A stretch of 64,000 nt of DNA, from positions 25,274,786 to 25,338,785 of the forward strand of contig OZ020519.1 in NCBI GenBank assembly GCA_963971425.1, written 5' to 3'. Positions 10,620 to 23,949 of the stretch are shown here, piece by piece. Positions within the stretch are counted from its first letter, which is position 1. Every line of letters starts with the position of its first letter. Under the pieces are notes generated by a model. It was not told the origin of the DNA, ran no database searches, and saw only the letters and a program-made list of their open reading frames with translations. The position numbers were made by a program, and so were the translations under genes. This DNA comes from Bryoerythrophyllum caledonicum (lineage: Eukaryota; Streptophyta; Bryopsida; Pottiales; Pottiaceae).

Positions 10620-13600
10620 ATGAATATAAAGGAGGACCCTGGATGTGGACCGGGGTCTGAGGTGGGAGTCGATGCGGAGGCAGGTCCCATGGGAGCAGGA
10701 GCTGGTGCTGCAGCCGCCATAGACAACAATGAGCCCTCTCCACGCGGCGCTGCCATCGAGAAAGCTCAAGCTGAACTCAGGTTGAGAGGGAGAGAGAGGG
10801 GGAGTTAGGGGGAGTCAAGTGGGTGGTGGGCTTGGGCGGTGGTGAGATGTGTGATGTGCCCTTTTTGGTTGTGTCGAGGAGTGATGGGGGCGGTGTGTGA
10901 CTGACAGACAAACGGTGTGGTTGGTTGTTGGATTGGGGCAGGCGGGATCTGGCCGTCCGGGAGGAACGCAGGAGGGAGTTGGAGTTTCTAGAGAAGGTGG
11001 TGATGCCGTCCGTTGCTGGTCGTGGGTGGATTTGATGATCGTGAATGGTGGCTGTGTTTATCGTGAGGGGTCCGGGGAGGTTGTAGTCAGTGGATGTACG
11101 CTCTGGGACGGGGATCGTGTTTGTACGAGGGTGAGCTTTGGGTCGTCCTGGTGGTGTGGTTGTGTAGTTTGGCGCGAGTGTCGTGTGCGGGGAGTGGTGT
11201 GTGGGATCGTGTGGTTTTGTGAGAGGGTGTGCACGACGATGAGATGGTGTTTTACGATGCGTGGCGGGTTGGTTGCAGGGAGGGGAGCCGTTGGATTTTG
11301 AGTTTGGTGAGGCTCCCGTGGTGAAATTTATCCAAGTATCAGCGAAGGAGGCGGTTGTTGATGGGCCGTTGCCATTGAAGAGGTGGGTGCTGCTGTGGCG
11401 ATGCGACATTGTGGAAACCTGTTTCGTGCGATGGTTTTTGTTTTGGAGTGGTGATGGGACGTGGTGGTGTGTCGGTCGGGTTGTGTTCGAGTAGTCGGTC
11501 GGTGTGGCGCTGGCAGCCCGTGAGCGAGCGTGGCTGTCATGGACATTGTTTAGCGTGGGCAGGTGCCGTGGGGGAGGGGTACGAGAATTGCATGAGAGTC
11601 GGGGGAGGGATTGTGGGTGGATCGTGCATCCTCACCTCGTTGGCACGCGGATGAGCGGTGTGGTTTGGAATGGTGCGTGGGGTTGTGCACGTCTGTGAGC
11701 GCGTGCTTGTGTGGTCGAGGGATGCCCCGGAGGTGCAGGACATGGTCGAGATGTACGCATCACGCCGGTGCTGCAGTTCCAGCTTGTGGGCTTGGACGGG
11801 GGGATTTGGCGGTGACGTGGGAGTGCGTTGTGGTGTTGTGGGGAGATGCTGACCTGTCGGTTTTGGTTTTGGTGGTTGGCAGTGAGGGGGAGGTCGTTCA
11901 TGGAGGCGATGTGGTCGTCGGTGGCGATTTGCGGAACGGGGGTCCAGGATGCGCGGGAGCAGGGGAAGGGGTGGATAGCATGTCGGTAGCATCGGTTCCG
12001 GGCAGCGAAGAAGCGTGTCGCAGGTCGAGTTCGGCGGGTGCGGGCGATCTGAGCCGGGCGGTGATCGAGTCCGTGGCGAAGACGGATGGGCAGCACGGAA
12101 GGCCGAGGAGCGGTGGGCATGTGAACAGGAGCAGAGTTCGGAGCCAGAGGGTGGGCAATGGGCATGCATCATCGAAGGAGGTGGGTGGTGAGGTGGGAGG
12201 GGATCGGCAGGTAGCGGAGCGGGAGAGCACGGGGGGCCGTGGCATCGCGGAGAATGAGGGCATGGTCGACATGAGTTACCAGGTTTTGCCGCAGCAGAGC
12301 CAGCATGGTCTCGGGAGCAAGTGGAACGGGCTGAGCGCGAGCCAGGAGTACGAGCCCGTGAACGAGCTCATGGCGAGGTGCGGGCCGGTGCTGGAGCAGC
12401 ATGCGAGCGAGCACGGCCCCAGGGACAGAGGCCAGCTGTCGTCGCTGAAGCCCCTGGCGGCGTCGGACGTTCGAGGCGGTTCCCGGGCCGTGGCGACGGG
12501 GAGGGATTCGGATCGAGCATGTGTGGGCGGCGAGTGCGTAAAAGATGAGGCGAGGGATGGGGCGGAGGCGCATGTGCAGGCGGTGGGTGGCGGTCGTGTA
12601 GGCGCGAGGCAAGCGGAAGGCGTGTCGAGCAGTGACGTGGGGGCCGCAGAGTCGTTGACGAGCCGTGGGGACAATGCAGGGGACGGCGAGCAGGCGACGG
12701 AGAACAGGGACAGGACGGGGGCGGGCGTGGAGAAGGCGGGCGAGCCGGGTGCGGGCCCGCGCGTGGTGTCCGGTGGCGGTGAGGAGGGCCATGGCGGCGA
12801 GGGCCGGGGTGCGCAGGATCCGCGCAGCCAGGTCCCCGGAGACGGATCTCGAGGCGGGCCGGCGCAGAGGGATGCGAGGGTGGTGAAGAAGGTGGGCGGT
12901 CCGTCTCGAGGGGGCAGCCACTTGCGAGTGGGAAGGGGCGGGGCGGAGGAGAGGAAGGCGAGCGCTCACCACGCTCGGCTGAAGTTGGAGGATGGGGTGG
13001 TGGAGGACAGGGCGAAGCATCTGGCGACACAGGCCGAGGCGGGGTGTCAGGAGGCGAATGGCGCCCTGTCTCAGGAGCTTCGGACGGGGGCGCAGGCCGG
13101 GGCGGCGGTGGGCGGCGCTCCACGGAGCGTGGGTCGGCCGCCGAGCAACTCCGGGACAGCTCACTGCAGGTTCCCGGTTCCGTGGGAGAAGGGGCAGGAT
13201 CTGGCGGTTCAAGCCGAGGCCGAGAGGGTTCGGGAGAAGCTGGCGAACAAGGCGCGCGAGGACTTCATCCTGGAAGAGGCGGAGCATCTGAAGGTAGGGG
13301 AAGGGTGGTTGGTGATGTGATGATGGTTATGCCATGCGTGGCGGTGAGTCGATCTGTCGGTGGGGTGTGTTTGTGTGACGTAGCCGTGGTCTTAACCCGG
13401 TCACTCGGTCGTGCAGGTGAAGAGGAAGCTGGTGGAGGAGCGGAGGAGCATAAAATCGGCGGCGGAACCCGGGCGGCGGAAGTCGCATTGGGATTACGTG
13501 CTGGAAGAGATGAAGTGGATGGCGAACGATTTCTGGCAGGTACACGGTCCTGGGGTGGTGGATGGGGTCGCGGTGTAGTTGTTGGGCCGCGGTTGTTGCG

Positions 13601-16600
13601 TAATAAGGCGCGTGGGGAGCTGCGTAGATGTAGATTGTTTGTGGCGCGTCTGTTGTTGATCCGTCCGCCGACTTTGATGTCGGTGCATTAGAATGGATGT
13701 GCGGTGGGCAGCTTTGTCGGGCGGGGCATGCCGGTATGGCATATTGCATGACATGGGTGGTATGTGACTGAGCGGAGTTGTCTGGTGGGGTGGTTCAGGA
13801 ACGGATGTGGAAGAGGTACCAGGCTGCCCATGTTTGTCTGGAGATCGCGATGAAGAAAGGGGAAGAGGATTTTGTGGCGGGCGAGGTGGCGAGGGAGCAG
13901 CACAGGGTAGCGAGGATGCTGGCGAGCGCGGTGAAGGATTTCTGGCGGAGCGCGGAGGTTCTGTCGACGAAGGAGAAGAGCGAGAGCAGGAGTTCGGGGC
14001 AGGAGCAGAGCGTGAGGCGAATGGGGCAGAGCGAGGCGGTTCCCATGGACGTGGACTTCCCCGTGCCGAGAGAGGTGAGTGCAGATGAATGTTGTTTGGT
14101 CGTCTGCTGTGTTGGTTGGTTGGTTGCAGTGGGGGCCTAGTAGCAGTAGCAGGAGGAAGATGCAGGTGGGGGGAGTGGGGTGGATTTGTGCAGGGCGAGT
14201 CGTAGTCGGTGAGGGGCACGAGGGTCTGGTGGGGATTGGCATCGCGTGGCAATGATGTGTTGGATGTTGTTGGAGGTGAGCAGGGTCCCGAGAAGGCGGC
14301 GCGTCACGAGAAGAGTGGGAAGGAGCAGGTGGTCGGGGTCCAGAAGTACGCCATCCAGCTGGTGAGAGAGTGGGGCTTGTTGAGGGCGGGACACGCCGAG
14401 GCCCCTTCGACGCCGGTGCGGCGGCGAGAGAGCAACAGCATCCTGGAGCAAGTTCGCGAGGTGAGTGCAGGGTGGCTTACCGGGTGCGATGCGACGGTTG
14501 TGTCGTGTTTGTGTGCGCGGGACGGGATGGCAGATTGTCTTGCAGCAAAATGCGTGTGGAGTGGCAAATGCCGGGTGTGATGACATTTGTGTGGTCTTGT
14601 GTGCTCTGGTATGCTGGGGGTGGGGCAGAAAAGGCTTGGGTTGGGCGTAGCGTGCAGGGAGGGGGTATTTGGAGGATCGGTGTGGGTAGTGGTTGACTGA
14701 CGTTTGGGCGGGTGAATCAGGTGCCGCTGTTCTACGAGGTACCGATGGGGTCGATGGAAGCATACCGAGCGGCAGTGGAGGGCGAGCACGCGAGGTGTGA
14801 GGAGGTATGGAGAGCTGGCGTTGGGAAGGATGTTGTGGGTGTGGTAGTGGAAGGGCGTGTAGGGGCGGAGGGCAAATCTGACGGCGGCGTTTGCGTGGTG
14901 GGTTTTGGTGTGCAGGAGCATGAAAGGAGGCGAGCAGCCGCGAGTGCCGAGGCGGAAGCTCTGGGCGAAGCAGGCGATGATGGGAATGCGGGAGGCGACG
15001 TGAGCTATGCGGAGCTGTCGAACGACGGGGGCTCGCAGGAGGACGAGCCCGCGTTTTTCACGACGGAGGGGTCTCGCATATCGAAGAAGAAGCGGAGGAA
15101 GATATTCAAGACGAGCAGCATCGGATCGAGAGGCGAAGGTAGTGTTGTGGATTGGCGGGGAGGGCGTCGAATTGGGCGTGCGGAGGGATTGGAGGGTGGG
15201 TTATAGTAGGTGTGGTAGATCCGATGAGGCAGTGCATGTGCTGAGGCCGGGGTGGTTGGTGTTGCTCGTTGGTGTTTGGTTGGCAGGGCTTGCGTATCGG
15301 GGGCCAGGTTCGTTGAGTTCGGAGGCGGGCATCCCTTCGCCGGTGGTGACCGGGAAGCGATCGTTGACGGGAGGAGTTGGAGCGAATAGCTTGCCCGGAA
15401 GCATCCCGGTGAAGCGTGCGCGGTCGTCAGCGGTGAATGGGCGGCCGCGTGGCACACAACCTGGGACCTCTCCAGGTAAGAGTGGTTTGTGAGGGACGCG
15501 GGTGTTCGATGTAGGTGTGATGGGTGAGTGTCGGAGTCGCAGGGGTGTTGGAGCAGCGTGGTGTGGGGTGGTGCCGTGGTAAGGATGTGGTTGTTGTGGC
15601 ATGTCCGGGTGCAGGTGCTTACATGGTACAGAGGGGAAGCGGGTCGCCATTCCAGCAGGACGACGGGATGGACGCCCTGGATGGGTCGAACCAAGGCGAC
15701 GTGAGCAGCGACACTCCTGGCAGCAAAGGGGTGGCTGGGGATGTGAGGGCGAAGAAGAAGAAGAAGACGAGGCCGTATTCGGGGCTGTCGCCTTCGGACG
15801 GCGGAATGGGGTCGGACACGGCTGGCAAGGTAACGCGCAGTGGAGTTGTGTATGCGTGGCTCGGTTGGGGGTTCCAGTTGGTGTGTTGTGTAAGTCTTTG
15901 GACGCAGTGTGTCGCGGATGGTGTGTGGCTTGTGGTCTGGCTGAAGCAAGTGGATGTGGGTATTGGTGCAGAATTCCGATGGGGTCGCTCAGGATGGTCG
16001 CCCTGAGCAGGTGCGTGTATGGGGTGGTGTCTGGTGTGGGTCGTTTAGTGATAGATCGGAGGGGTGATCCTGTCGGCATGGGGTCCGAGGGTGGATGGTA
16101 TTTGGGTCTGAGGTGTTGGCGGTGGCGGTGGGTGGCGGTGTGGATTTCCTGACATGACGCGAGAGTGCCTGGATGTGGGACGATTCCGTGTGATGGTGGA
16201 TTGATGGGTCCCGTCCTGAAGGCCTTGTATGTGTGGTTGTTTGTGGCAGATGAAACGGAAGGCCGATACGCACTGGGTGTCGATCGGAGGATCCGATGCA
16301 GGCCTGGGTGAGTGGGTGGCTGGGCGAGAGGGCCGGTGTGTGATGTGATGTGATGTGAGATGTAGTGTGAGGAATGAGATGGTTGGCGGTATATGGAAGT
16401 GGATTGTCGGTGCGCATGGCAGCGACGGCATGCGTGTGGTCTGTGTGGGCTGACGTGTGAGCGGGGGTGGGTGCAGATACACCGGGCACGCCAGGGTCGC
16501 AAGGTGCATCCGGTCAGCAGAACTCGAAGAAGCAGAAGTCTCTGCGGCAGGCGGAGGCGAACTCGGAAGGAGGCCAGACAGGGCAACAGGCAGGGTCGGC

Positions 16601-19600
16601 AGCGGGTGCAAGTAAACTTATTCGGCAGAGCAGCATGCGAGACCGCAACCGGAGGGTCCGACCGGCGACGAAGGTGAGGAGTGGGTGGGCAGAGTGTGGT
16701 GGTGGGGTGGTTGGTTGCGGGATGTAGCCGTGGGGGCTTGTGATGAGATATGAAGGGAGCGGTGTGTGGAGAGGAGTGAGCTAGATTGCGAAGTGGATGC
16801 TGATATTGGGCCGGGCGGGCGGGTGTTTTGCAGGTCCCTCTGAGCACACCGACGGGAGGAGTGGGCATTCCGTGGTCCGCGGGCGAAGATCAGGTACGTA
16901 GAGGCGTCCAAGCTTATGTTTGGTTGGTTGGTTGTGAGGGAAGGGTGGCGGGTTTGGGTCCAATGGGGGTTGCATGGCGAATGGAGATGTGTGGGTGCCG
17001 AGAGAGGGGGTGGTATTGAGAGGCGGGGCAAGTGCAGCTGCCGTGGTAGCAGAAAGGGGCACGGAGGCATATGGTGGGCACGGAGGGTGAGGATGAGTCG
17101 GTTCCGTGGTGGTGGCCGCGGGGGCGTGCAGTGTGGTTGGGGGAGACGTGTTGCACGGGCGCGATGGATTAATGAGGATTACCTGGGGTGGGTTGTGCAG
17201 GCCATTCTGGCGCTGGTGCACGATCTGGGCGCGAACTGGGATCTGGTGAGCGACGTGCTGAGCTCGAACTCGCAAATAAAGGTGCGGAGCGATGTGTGTG
17301 GTGGGCGTGGGGCTGTGGTGACAGCAGTTAGAGTATGAGTAGTAGGCGCGGCAGTCGAGACGGGGTCGTTGGTTGGTGGACGAAGTGTGAGGAAGATGTT
17401 GGAGGAGTGGGTGGGTGGTCTCTGTGGGCGTGGTGGGCTGACAGGTTGGTTGCATGGACGGTGTGTGTTGGCGCAGGGCATCTGCCGCAAACCGCAGCAG
17501 TGCAAGGAGAGGCACAAGGCGTTGACGGAGAGAGCGGGTTCGGAGGGGCTGGAGAACACGGAGGATCCGAGCTCGTCGCAGCCGCCGGCGTCGAAGGTAA
17601 GTGGCGGACGTTGTGGCGGGGTGGTGGCGAGTGCGACGATCTATAGTGGTGGTGCATGTTTTGGGGTAGCGCAGGGAGTTGTGGTGGGGCGAGGTTGGGA
17701 GGCCGGTGGCGTGGTTCTGACGTGCTCGGTCGGCATTGGTTGTAGCAGGGTGGCGCGAGGGGCCCGCGGGGCCAGAGTGCGGCAGAGGAGGATACTCTCA
17801 AGCACTTTGAGCAGATCATCGTGATCGTGCAAAAGTATGGTGCACGGAAGAATTCGGTGAATACTTGCATCACTGGCCTGAGTGTTTTGAGCATGCTGGG
17901 ATGTTTGCGTGGGGTTGGGTTGTGCGTTGGTGGTGGTGGTGTGAGGCGTAGTGTGGTTGCTATTGCGAATCCGATGGTTGTGTGCAGTTTGGATGGGATT
18001 GGATGTCTGTCGTCTTTGGATGGTGAGGCCAGGGGTGTAGGGAAAGGCGGGGGTTGTGATGAGCGGCGTGCGTGTCCTGACTGTTGTGTGACTGTGATCC
18101 AGCAGAGTGAGGCGGAGGAGCAGAAGGTGTTGCAAGCCTCGCATTCTTCTCACGGAATCATCATGTCGCAGTTCTGGACCGGTATCGGCGGAACTTCGAA
18201 GTAAGTGGATGTGATGTGCTGTGAGTGGATGTGGATGGTCGTGTTTGGTGAGGTGGCAACGGGTGGGGGACGGAGTGGGTCGTGGATGGTGGGATTGTTT
18301 CTGTTGTCTGGTTGGGAAGTTGGGCTGACGGGCGAGTTGTAGAGTGTCGGAGCGGCGCATGATGTAGAGAGGGTGGTTAGTCGTGTAGAGGGCGGTGCGT
18401 GAGGCCCATACGGTTGCGTGCCGCCGTGATGTGTTGGATGTGGTGTCAGTGGATGGAGTGTGGCGGTGACGATGGAGGGTTCTGACGTGGGGTGGGATCT
18501 GTTGTTGGATGGCAGTCCCGTGGACTTGGCGGATCGGGTGACGGGGAGCGACGATCCCGGGCCACAGGCGCATCCGGCACAGGCTCCGCAGGGGAATGCG
18601 TCGGGGCCGCCGATCGTGGGACCGATGGCTGGGCTGGGGATGAGGCCTCCGTCAGGCGGGCTCCCGCTGGGGATGCCAGGCCCGAATGGTCTGCACGGGC
18701 TGGGGCAAGGTTCTCTTTCGCCTGCGGCGATGAGCGCCGCCGCCAGGTAAGCGCACGCTTGGATGTGAAGGTGGTGATGCTGGTGCTAGTGTAGGTGGGC
18801 AGTGGTGGGGTTGGAGGGTGGCGAGGCAGGGTGTATTGTGGTGAACGTGGGTGAGTTGTGACGAGGCTGTGGGCATTGGGCGTGGGATTGGTTGCGTGGC
18901 ACGAAGCTGCGTGTTGGGCGTGGGTGGTGACGGGGTGGTTGTGTGTGGCAGGGATGCGCAGCGGTTGAACATGAGCAGCTTCTCGAGCGAGGAGCATGCT
19001 CGGCTGCAGATGGTGACGAAGCAGCTGTCCGACCTGAATGCGCGGCGAGCGCAACAGCAGGCCGTGTCGGCGGCAGCAGGGGTGCCCGTGCTGGGTGGGC
19101 TGGCGAACTCGAACGGGCTTCCCATGCTGTCCACGAGCACGAGTGGGGGCATGCTGGTTGGGCTGAACCGTGGATTGTCCCTTCCGAGGGCAGGCTTGGC
19201 AGGTATGGGCTCCCCAGTAGTTTCAAGCATGGGTACAGCTGGTTTGAGTGGCAGGCTTCCCCCATCAGGAAACCTAGCGGCAGCAAGTGTGTCTCGAAGG
19301 ATTGCTGGTCTGGTGAATATGGCACGGGTGAGGAACCTTTTCACAACATGTGTGTTCCGTCTTGTTCACGGTGTGGTGGTTGCGGGCGTGGGGGTGGGGG
19401 TGCACTTGGGGAGTGGGCGTCGTGGTTGACATGATGCGTGCGTGGGTGGGTGTGAGACGATGGTGGAGGTTGGTGATTGCGCCCCGGTGGTGGTAAGGCG
19501 GGGTGGAAGTGGCGGGGTGGCGGCGTGGGGTGTGGTTGTGTGAGAGGATTGAGCAGGAGAGTGGACGTGGATGCGATGTTCGGAGGATGTGATGGGACAG

Positions 19601-20032
19601 GGATGTGCAGGGTGGGTTGATGGGAGTGGGGCAAGCACGGCGTAGTTCTAAGAAACAGATTGGATTTTGCAGAGCCCGGGTTGCGGGGAGGAGCAGCGCT
19701 TGCAAATTCTGCAGCAGCTGCAGTCCATGGCTCAGCAGGGCGACGGTCAAGCTGGAGCTGCTCTGGGCAGCCTGACGGGTGGCGGTGGTGGTGAGATGGG
19801 CAACTCGGTGGAGGGGTTGAACCAGGTGATTGTGGTGCGGCGGTAGATCGGTAGATGCAGGTCGATATGACGTAGACGTGGCGTGCATGTGTAGGAGTTG
19901 GATGTTTGTGAGGACTGGGATGGGGATGTGCGAGGTGGGGAGTGGGTTGAGGCAAATTGTGAGAGGATGAAGTGACGATTGTTCTGACCGGTGTTGTGAC
20001 AGCCGTTTCCACTGCACCATCAGCACCCGCTT

Positions 20033-20072
<40 letters not shown>

Positions 20073-20460
20073 CTCAGGAGCAGCAGCAGCAGCAGCAGTT
20101 ACATCAGCAGCAACAGCTCCACCACCTGAACAACACCGCGAGCAAGCTGCAGGCACAAATTCAGCAACACGGACACCAGGTTGGATTGTGCGGTGCTTTG
20201 GCAGAGTGTTGCGTTTTGATGAAGCGTCTGTTTGGCCGCTTGTATTGGGTGCGTGGTAGTGGGGACTTCGGGTTGGCACGGTGTGGACTCAGAGTTTCGG
20301 TCGCGGGTCTCATTGGTGGAAATTGGTGTCGCGTAAATTGTAACGTGGGATGGGTCCGAGATGCGTGACTGAGCGTGTGGATGGTGTGTGTTTTGTCGCG
20401 AACAGATGCAGCTTCCAGGGGCACCCCAGGGTTACGTGGCAGTACCGACTCGCATGAAAG

Positions 20461-20493
<33 letters not shown>

Positions 20494-23034
20494 AACAGCT
20501 GAGGCAGCAACAGCAACAGCAGCTGCAACAACTCCACAAGCAGAAGCTTCTGGGAAATCTGCCATCAAACCCCCAAGCTCCGCATATGCTGGTCCCCCTT
20601 CACCAAGGACCAGCAGCGGCGACGACGAGTCTTCCCGGTCAGCATCTAAAATCTCAGCCCCACATCCTCCCTCCGCAGCAACCGAATAGCCTGCAGAAGC
20701 AACTGATGCAGCAAGCGGGCAGTGGTTCCCAGGGGGCTCCGCTTTCCGTGGCGTCATCGAGCATGCAGTCAAGCCCAGCGTCTCCGGGGAAAGGAGGCCA
20801 GCCGGGTTCCTTGGGCCAGCAGAATGAGCGTGCAGGAGCGATGGCACAAGGCAGCGTGGCGGCAGCGAAGGCGCCACAAGCGAACCAGGGTCAGAAGCAA
20901 CCAGAGCAGGCGTCCCAGCAGCAGCAGCAACAGGCGGCGGCGAGGAATTCGAAGGGCGTGAGCAGAGGAGCGATGTTGATGCAACCTGGCGGCGGGCAGG
21001 CGGCGCAAGCGGTTAGTTTAGGTGGCGGTGGGAACGGGCAGGCGCAGGTGGAGGGAGGTGGGCAGATGCAAGCGGGACAGAGAGGGGCGGCGCAAGGTCA
21101 GGCCCAGGGTGGGAAGGGGGGAGGCGGAGGTCAGGGAGGCACCCCGGGTGGTGGCCCATCCCAAGGCGGTCAGGGTGGGGGTGCGCAGCCACAAACGGCG
21201 TCCGCCGTGGGGGGCGGGCCGAAGGGAGGGCAGCAGCAGAGCGGTCAGGTACGGTCGAGTTGAGTAGGTAGCCGTGGTTGCGTGAGGTGGATTGTGGTGG
21301 GCAGGAGCTGTGCAGTGTGGGGAGTGTGTGACTGGTGGGTGGCAGGCGTTTTGGTGTTGACGAAGGCGTCTGAGTCTGATTTCAGGGGGGAGTGGGCAAG
21401 GCACAGCAGGGAGGCACGGCCCAGGCCGCGGGACCATCCGGTGGGCAGCAGGCGGGTCCGGCGTCCGCGTCGGGCCAGCATGGCGTAGCGGCAGCGTCTT
21501 CGGGCACTACGAACCCGCAGTCCCAGCAGGCGGCCCGGCGGCAGGTCGCGCAGGCGCAAGCTGCTCGAAGGTGAGTGATCTGAGTTTGTGGGGTGCGTTG
21601 CGAGGGAGCGTCGAGTATGGTCTTAGCGAGTGAGGCCTGAATGCTTTTCGGATTGTCCGTCATTGGGGACACAGCCTGAACTGAAAGGTGATAGATTACA
21701 CCCGGACGTGGTGACTTCGGACGAGTTCGTGAGGGAGGTTGAGCGTATGCACCGTAGCAGCGGGCGATGCGGTTCCATCAGCGTTGGTGTAGTGTGCGTG
21801 GATGTTTGGGAAGTGAAGAGGTGTGATGTGGTTGCGGAGCCACTGGGTGGTGATCCACCTCCAGCAGTGTCGAACCATGCGAGCTGCTTCCAGATGGTGG
21901 GGCGTGTCGTAGGTCCCTGGTTGTGTCCTTGGGTGGGGTTGTCTGACATGGTGGTAGAAATATTTGAGGCCGTCCTGTGATGTGGGTGTGTTCTGGTGTG
22001 GTGCGGTGCGTGTGTCGGTGACGGAGCATGCTTTGGAACGTGTTGCGCGCAGGTCGCAGACTAAGCATGCGAACACGAGCATGAGCGCGTTGATGGCGGG
22101 TCAGCTGGGCAAGGCGGGCGGTCTGGCGGCAGGGCAGGGAGGTCTTCCGCAGATGGGCCAGGGCGGTCCGAACCCGTACCAGTTCGGCGCGACGATCCCG
22201 ATGGGCATGGGCACCCCGAGCCTGCACGGCATGGCCCTGTCATCTGCTCTCAATTCGAGCACAGTTGAAGCGCAGGCGACACAATGGAAGCCGAACCCGG
22301 CACTGCCGCCCCTGGGTGGGGGAATGTACAACCTAACGCGGGGGAGCAGTCCGGGCGGCGGGCAGGGTGCGGCGATGGCGAACGCGGGGCTGATGCACTC
22401 GAACGGGAACATGGGGACGGGGTCGGTGGCGAGTCCAGGCGTCCAGGGTGTGGGCGTGGGAAGTGCGGCCCAGGGCATGAGCGCGGGCGTAGCGAGCCAG
22501 AAACTAGGATCTGGGCCTGGAAGGGGTGGTCTGGGGGTCCCAGTGACTGGCGTGCAACGCAGCCAGCCTAGCGGTTCAGTTCCGGTGCCTTCGGGAGGCG
22601 GCAACATGGGGAGCCATCAAGCGAGGCCTCCCGCGGCGCCGTCAGCGACGTCCACTAGTCCGGCGACGTCAGGCGGAGCGGGCGTGTCACAGGGCTGGAC
22701 AGCAAGTGGAGCGACGGGTAGCAGCGGGCAGGTATGCGAAGACGACATGGATTGTGCGGAGTGGGTAGCAGCGGGAGAGGTCGTCTTGATGTGGTTGCAT
22801 TCCAGTCTCGTGGCTAGCGCACGTGGGCTCACACTGGTGCATGTCTTGTATTTGCAGGCAAGGCAGGCGCAAGGAGAGCATGCATCGTCGAGCGCCATCG
22901 CGCCATCCCCAGCCCTAAGAGCGGTCATTCAACGAGCAATGGGCAGCCGATCCTCCGACAGCAAGATTCCGCCTTCTGCACCCGAGCAGGGTGGAGCCGC
23001 AGCAGGGGAGCCCAAGGCAGCATCTTCTTCGTAG
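10620..23034 (+). CDS. EAF1: EAF1-like HSA/SANT scaffold subunit of the NuA4 histone acetyltransferase complex
   Basis: Platform protein for assembly of NuA4, which acetylates H4 and H2A variants in the nucleus. I model 26 exons giving 2207 codons, in phase throughout: 10620-10780, 10942-10996, 11279-11382, 11883-13293, 13417-13539, 13799-14074, 14284-14460, 14721-14804, 14916-15138, 15287-15475, 15615-15829, 16250-16307, 16477-16673, 16834-16893, 17201-17281, 17477-17596, 17749-17856, 18106-18200, 18450-18746, 18952-19327, 19673-19825, 20003-20179, 20406-21248, 21386-21570, 22053-22731, 22858-23034. Diagnostic pieces are AAIEKAQAEL and RRRELEFLEK, GGEPLDFEFG, the HSA core RRKSHWDYVLEEMKWMANDF (about 593), GSIPVKRAR, and the SANT region (LVHDLGANWDLVSDVL, then CRKPQQCKERHKAL; about 1104-1160). 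A Q/G-rich tail follows. Plant EAF1 is of similar size. Some exon edges, notably 17 and 18, could shift by a few bases. Confidence 0.9.
20032..20530 (+). repeat. CAG/CAA repeats encoding poly-glutamine in EAF1
   Basis: Near-pure CAG runs at 20032-20070 and 20080-20098 (exon 22), and a mixed CAG/CAA run at 20459-20530 (exon 23), encode Q-rich tracts in the C-terminal tail. Q-rich tails are usual in plant EAF1. The runs are candidates for length polymorphism. Confidence 0.85.
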
Positions 23035-23639
23035 GACTCGTTGGAGTCTCTCTATCCCCTCACTCTCAAATTGAGTGTGCAACATGATTTTTAGATCGCA
23101 CAAACAGGCAGGTGCGGTCGCGAGCCCGTCAGGTTTGGGACGTTGTGGAGGTGGGCTTTGGACCCGTGTTGCAAATCCGAGACGAGATGGAGTTGACCTT
23201 GTAAAGAATGCACTTTGGCATTCACGAGCTCGTACATTTCTGTACATTCTTCTTCCCAGGAGCTTTAGTCGCAGCGCTCACACCACAGGCAGAGTCGAGT
23301 GCGAGGCTAGCTTCTGCGGAATATCCCCTGTAACAAAATCTCTTTTTTATTATCAAAGATTCCCAATTTTTTCACACAGCGCTGTCTTTCCCTGGGAGGA
23401 GTTCTTCCGACATTGTTCGGTGAGTGAGCTTGGTTTTGACCAGTCTTTGCACTCTGAAGTTCTTTGTCCTTGTGACCATAATTGCACCCTTGGGCTTTGG
23501 ATAATTGGATCTGAGGTCTACTGCATATTTTCTTCGGTTGTCAACTTGTCACCTTTCAGTTAAGTTGTTATGAGGTTCAAATTAAATTCGATTCTTGTAG
23601 GGCATAAATTGTACAATCAATTTGATGATACTACCGGGT
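23035..23639 (+). other. EAF1 3'UTR and flank
   Basis: Sequence after the EAF1 stop has no conserved frame and becomes T-rich after 23330. It probably contains the 3'UTR. No polyadenylation site can be fixed from the sequence. Confidence 0.45.
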
Positions 23640-23943
23640 TAACCCCAGTCCTCAGCGGTGGGAAAAGCCCAACCTCAAGCAGACGTTATTTGCTTCGAGG
23701 CTGCCTCGTAAGTTCCAGAAGGTGAGCAGATTTTGGCTTCTCCTTCGTGGAGTGGCGCTCTGGACGATTTGGGTTGCGCGCAACGATTGGGTGTTTCATC
23801 AGCAGCGTTGGAATGTTTACAAGGTGCAAAGCACCATTTGGCATGGACTTACCGATCGTGGCAGGATTGCGTGGGGACCGCCAGCACGGAACAAAAGAGA
23901 TTCAAGAGTAGGTTCCCTCCACATATTTTTGTTGAAAGGATGA
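23640..23943 (+). mobile_element. LINE retrotransposon fragment (3' end of the reverse transcriptase ORF, zf-RVT region)
   Basis: One open frame from about 23640 reads through a PNLKQTLFASRLPRKFQ segment into RGVALWTIWVARNDWVFHQQ. This is the characteristic tryptophan- and RN-containing region downstream of the reverse transcriptase domain in plant non-LTR elements. Only about 100 residues remain. Endonuclease and catalytic RT motifs are absent, so it is a dead 5'-truncated remnant. Confidence 0.65.
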
Positions 23944-23949
23944 AGTTTT

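Noticed and set aside
12169..13287. 372-codon minus-strand open frame
   Set aside because: Antisense shadow of the long GC-rich EAF1 exon 4.
15201..16868. 555-codon minus-strand open frame
   Set aside because: Lies antisense to EAF1 exons and G/T-rich introns; P/H/T/S-rich composition with no domain. It is open because the strand skew removes stops.
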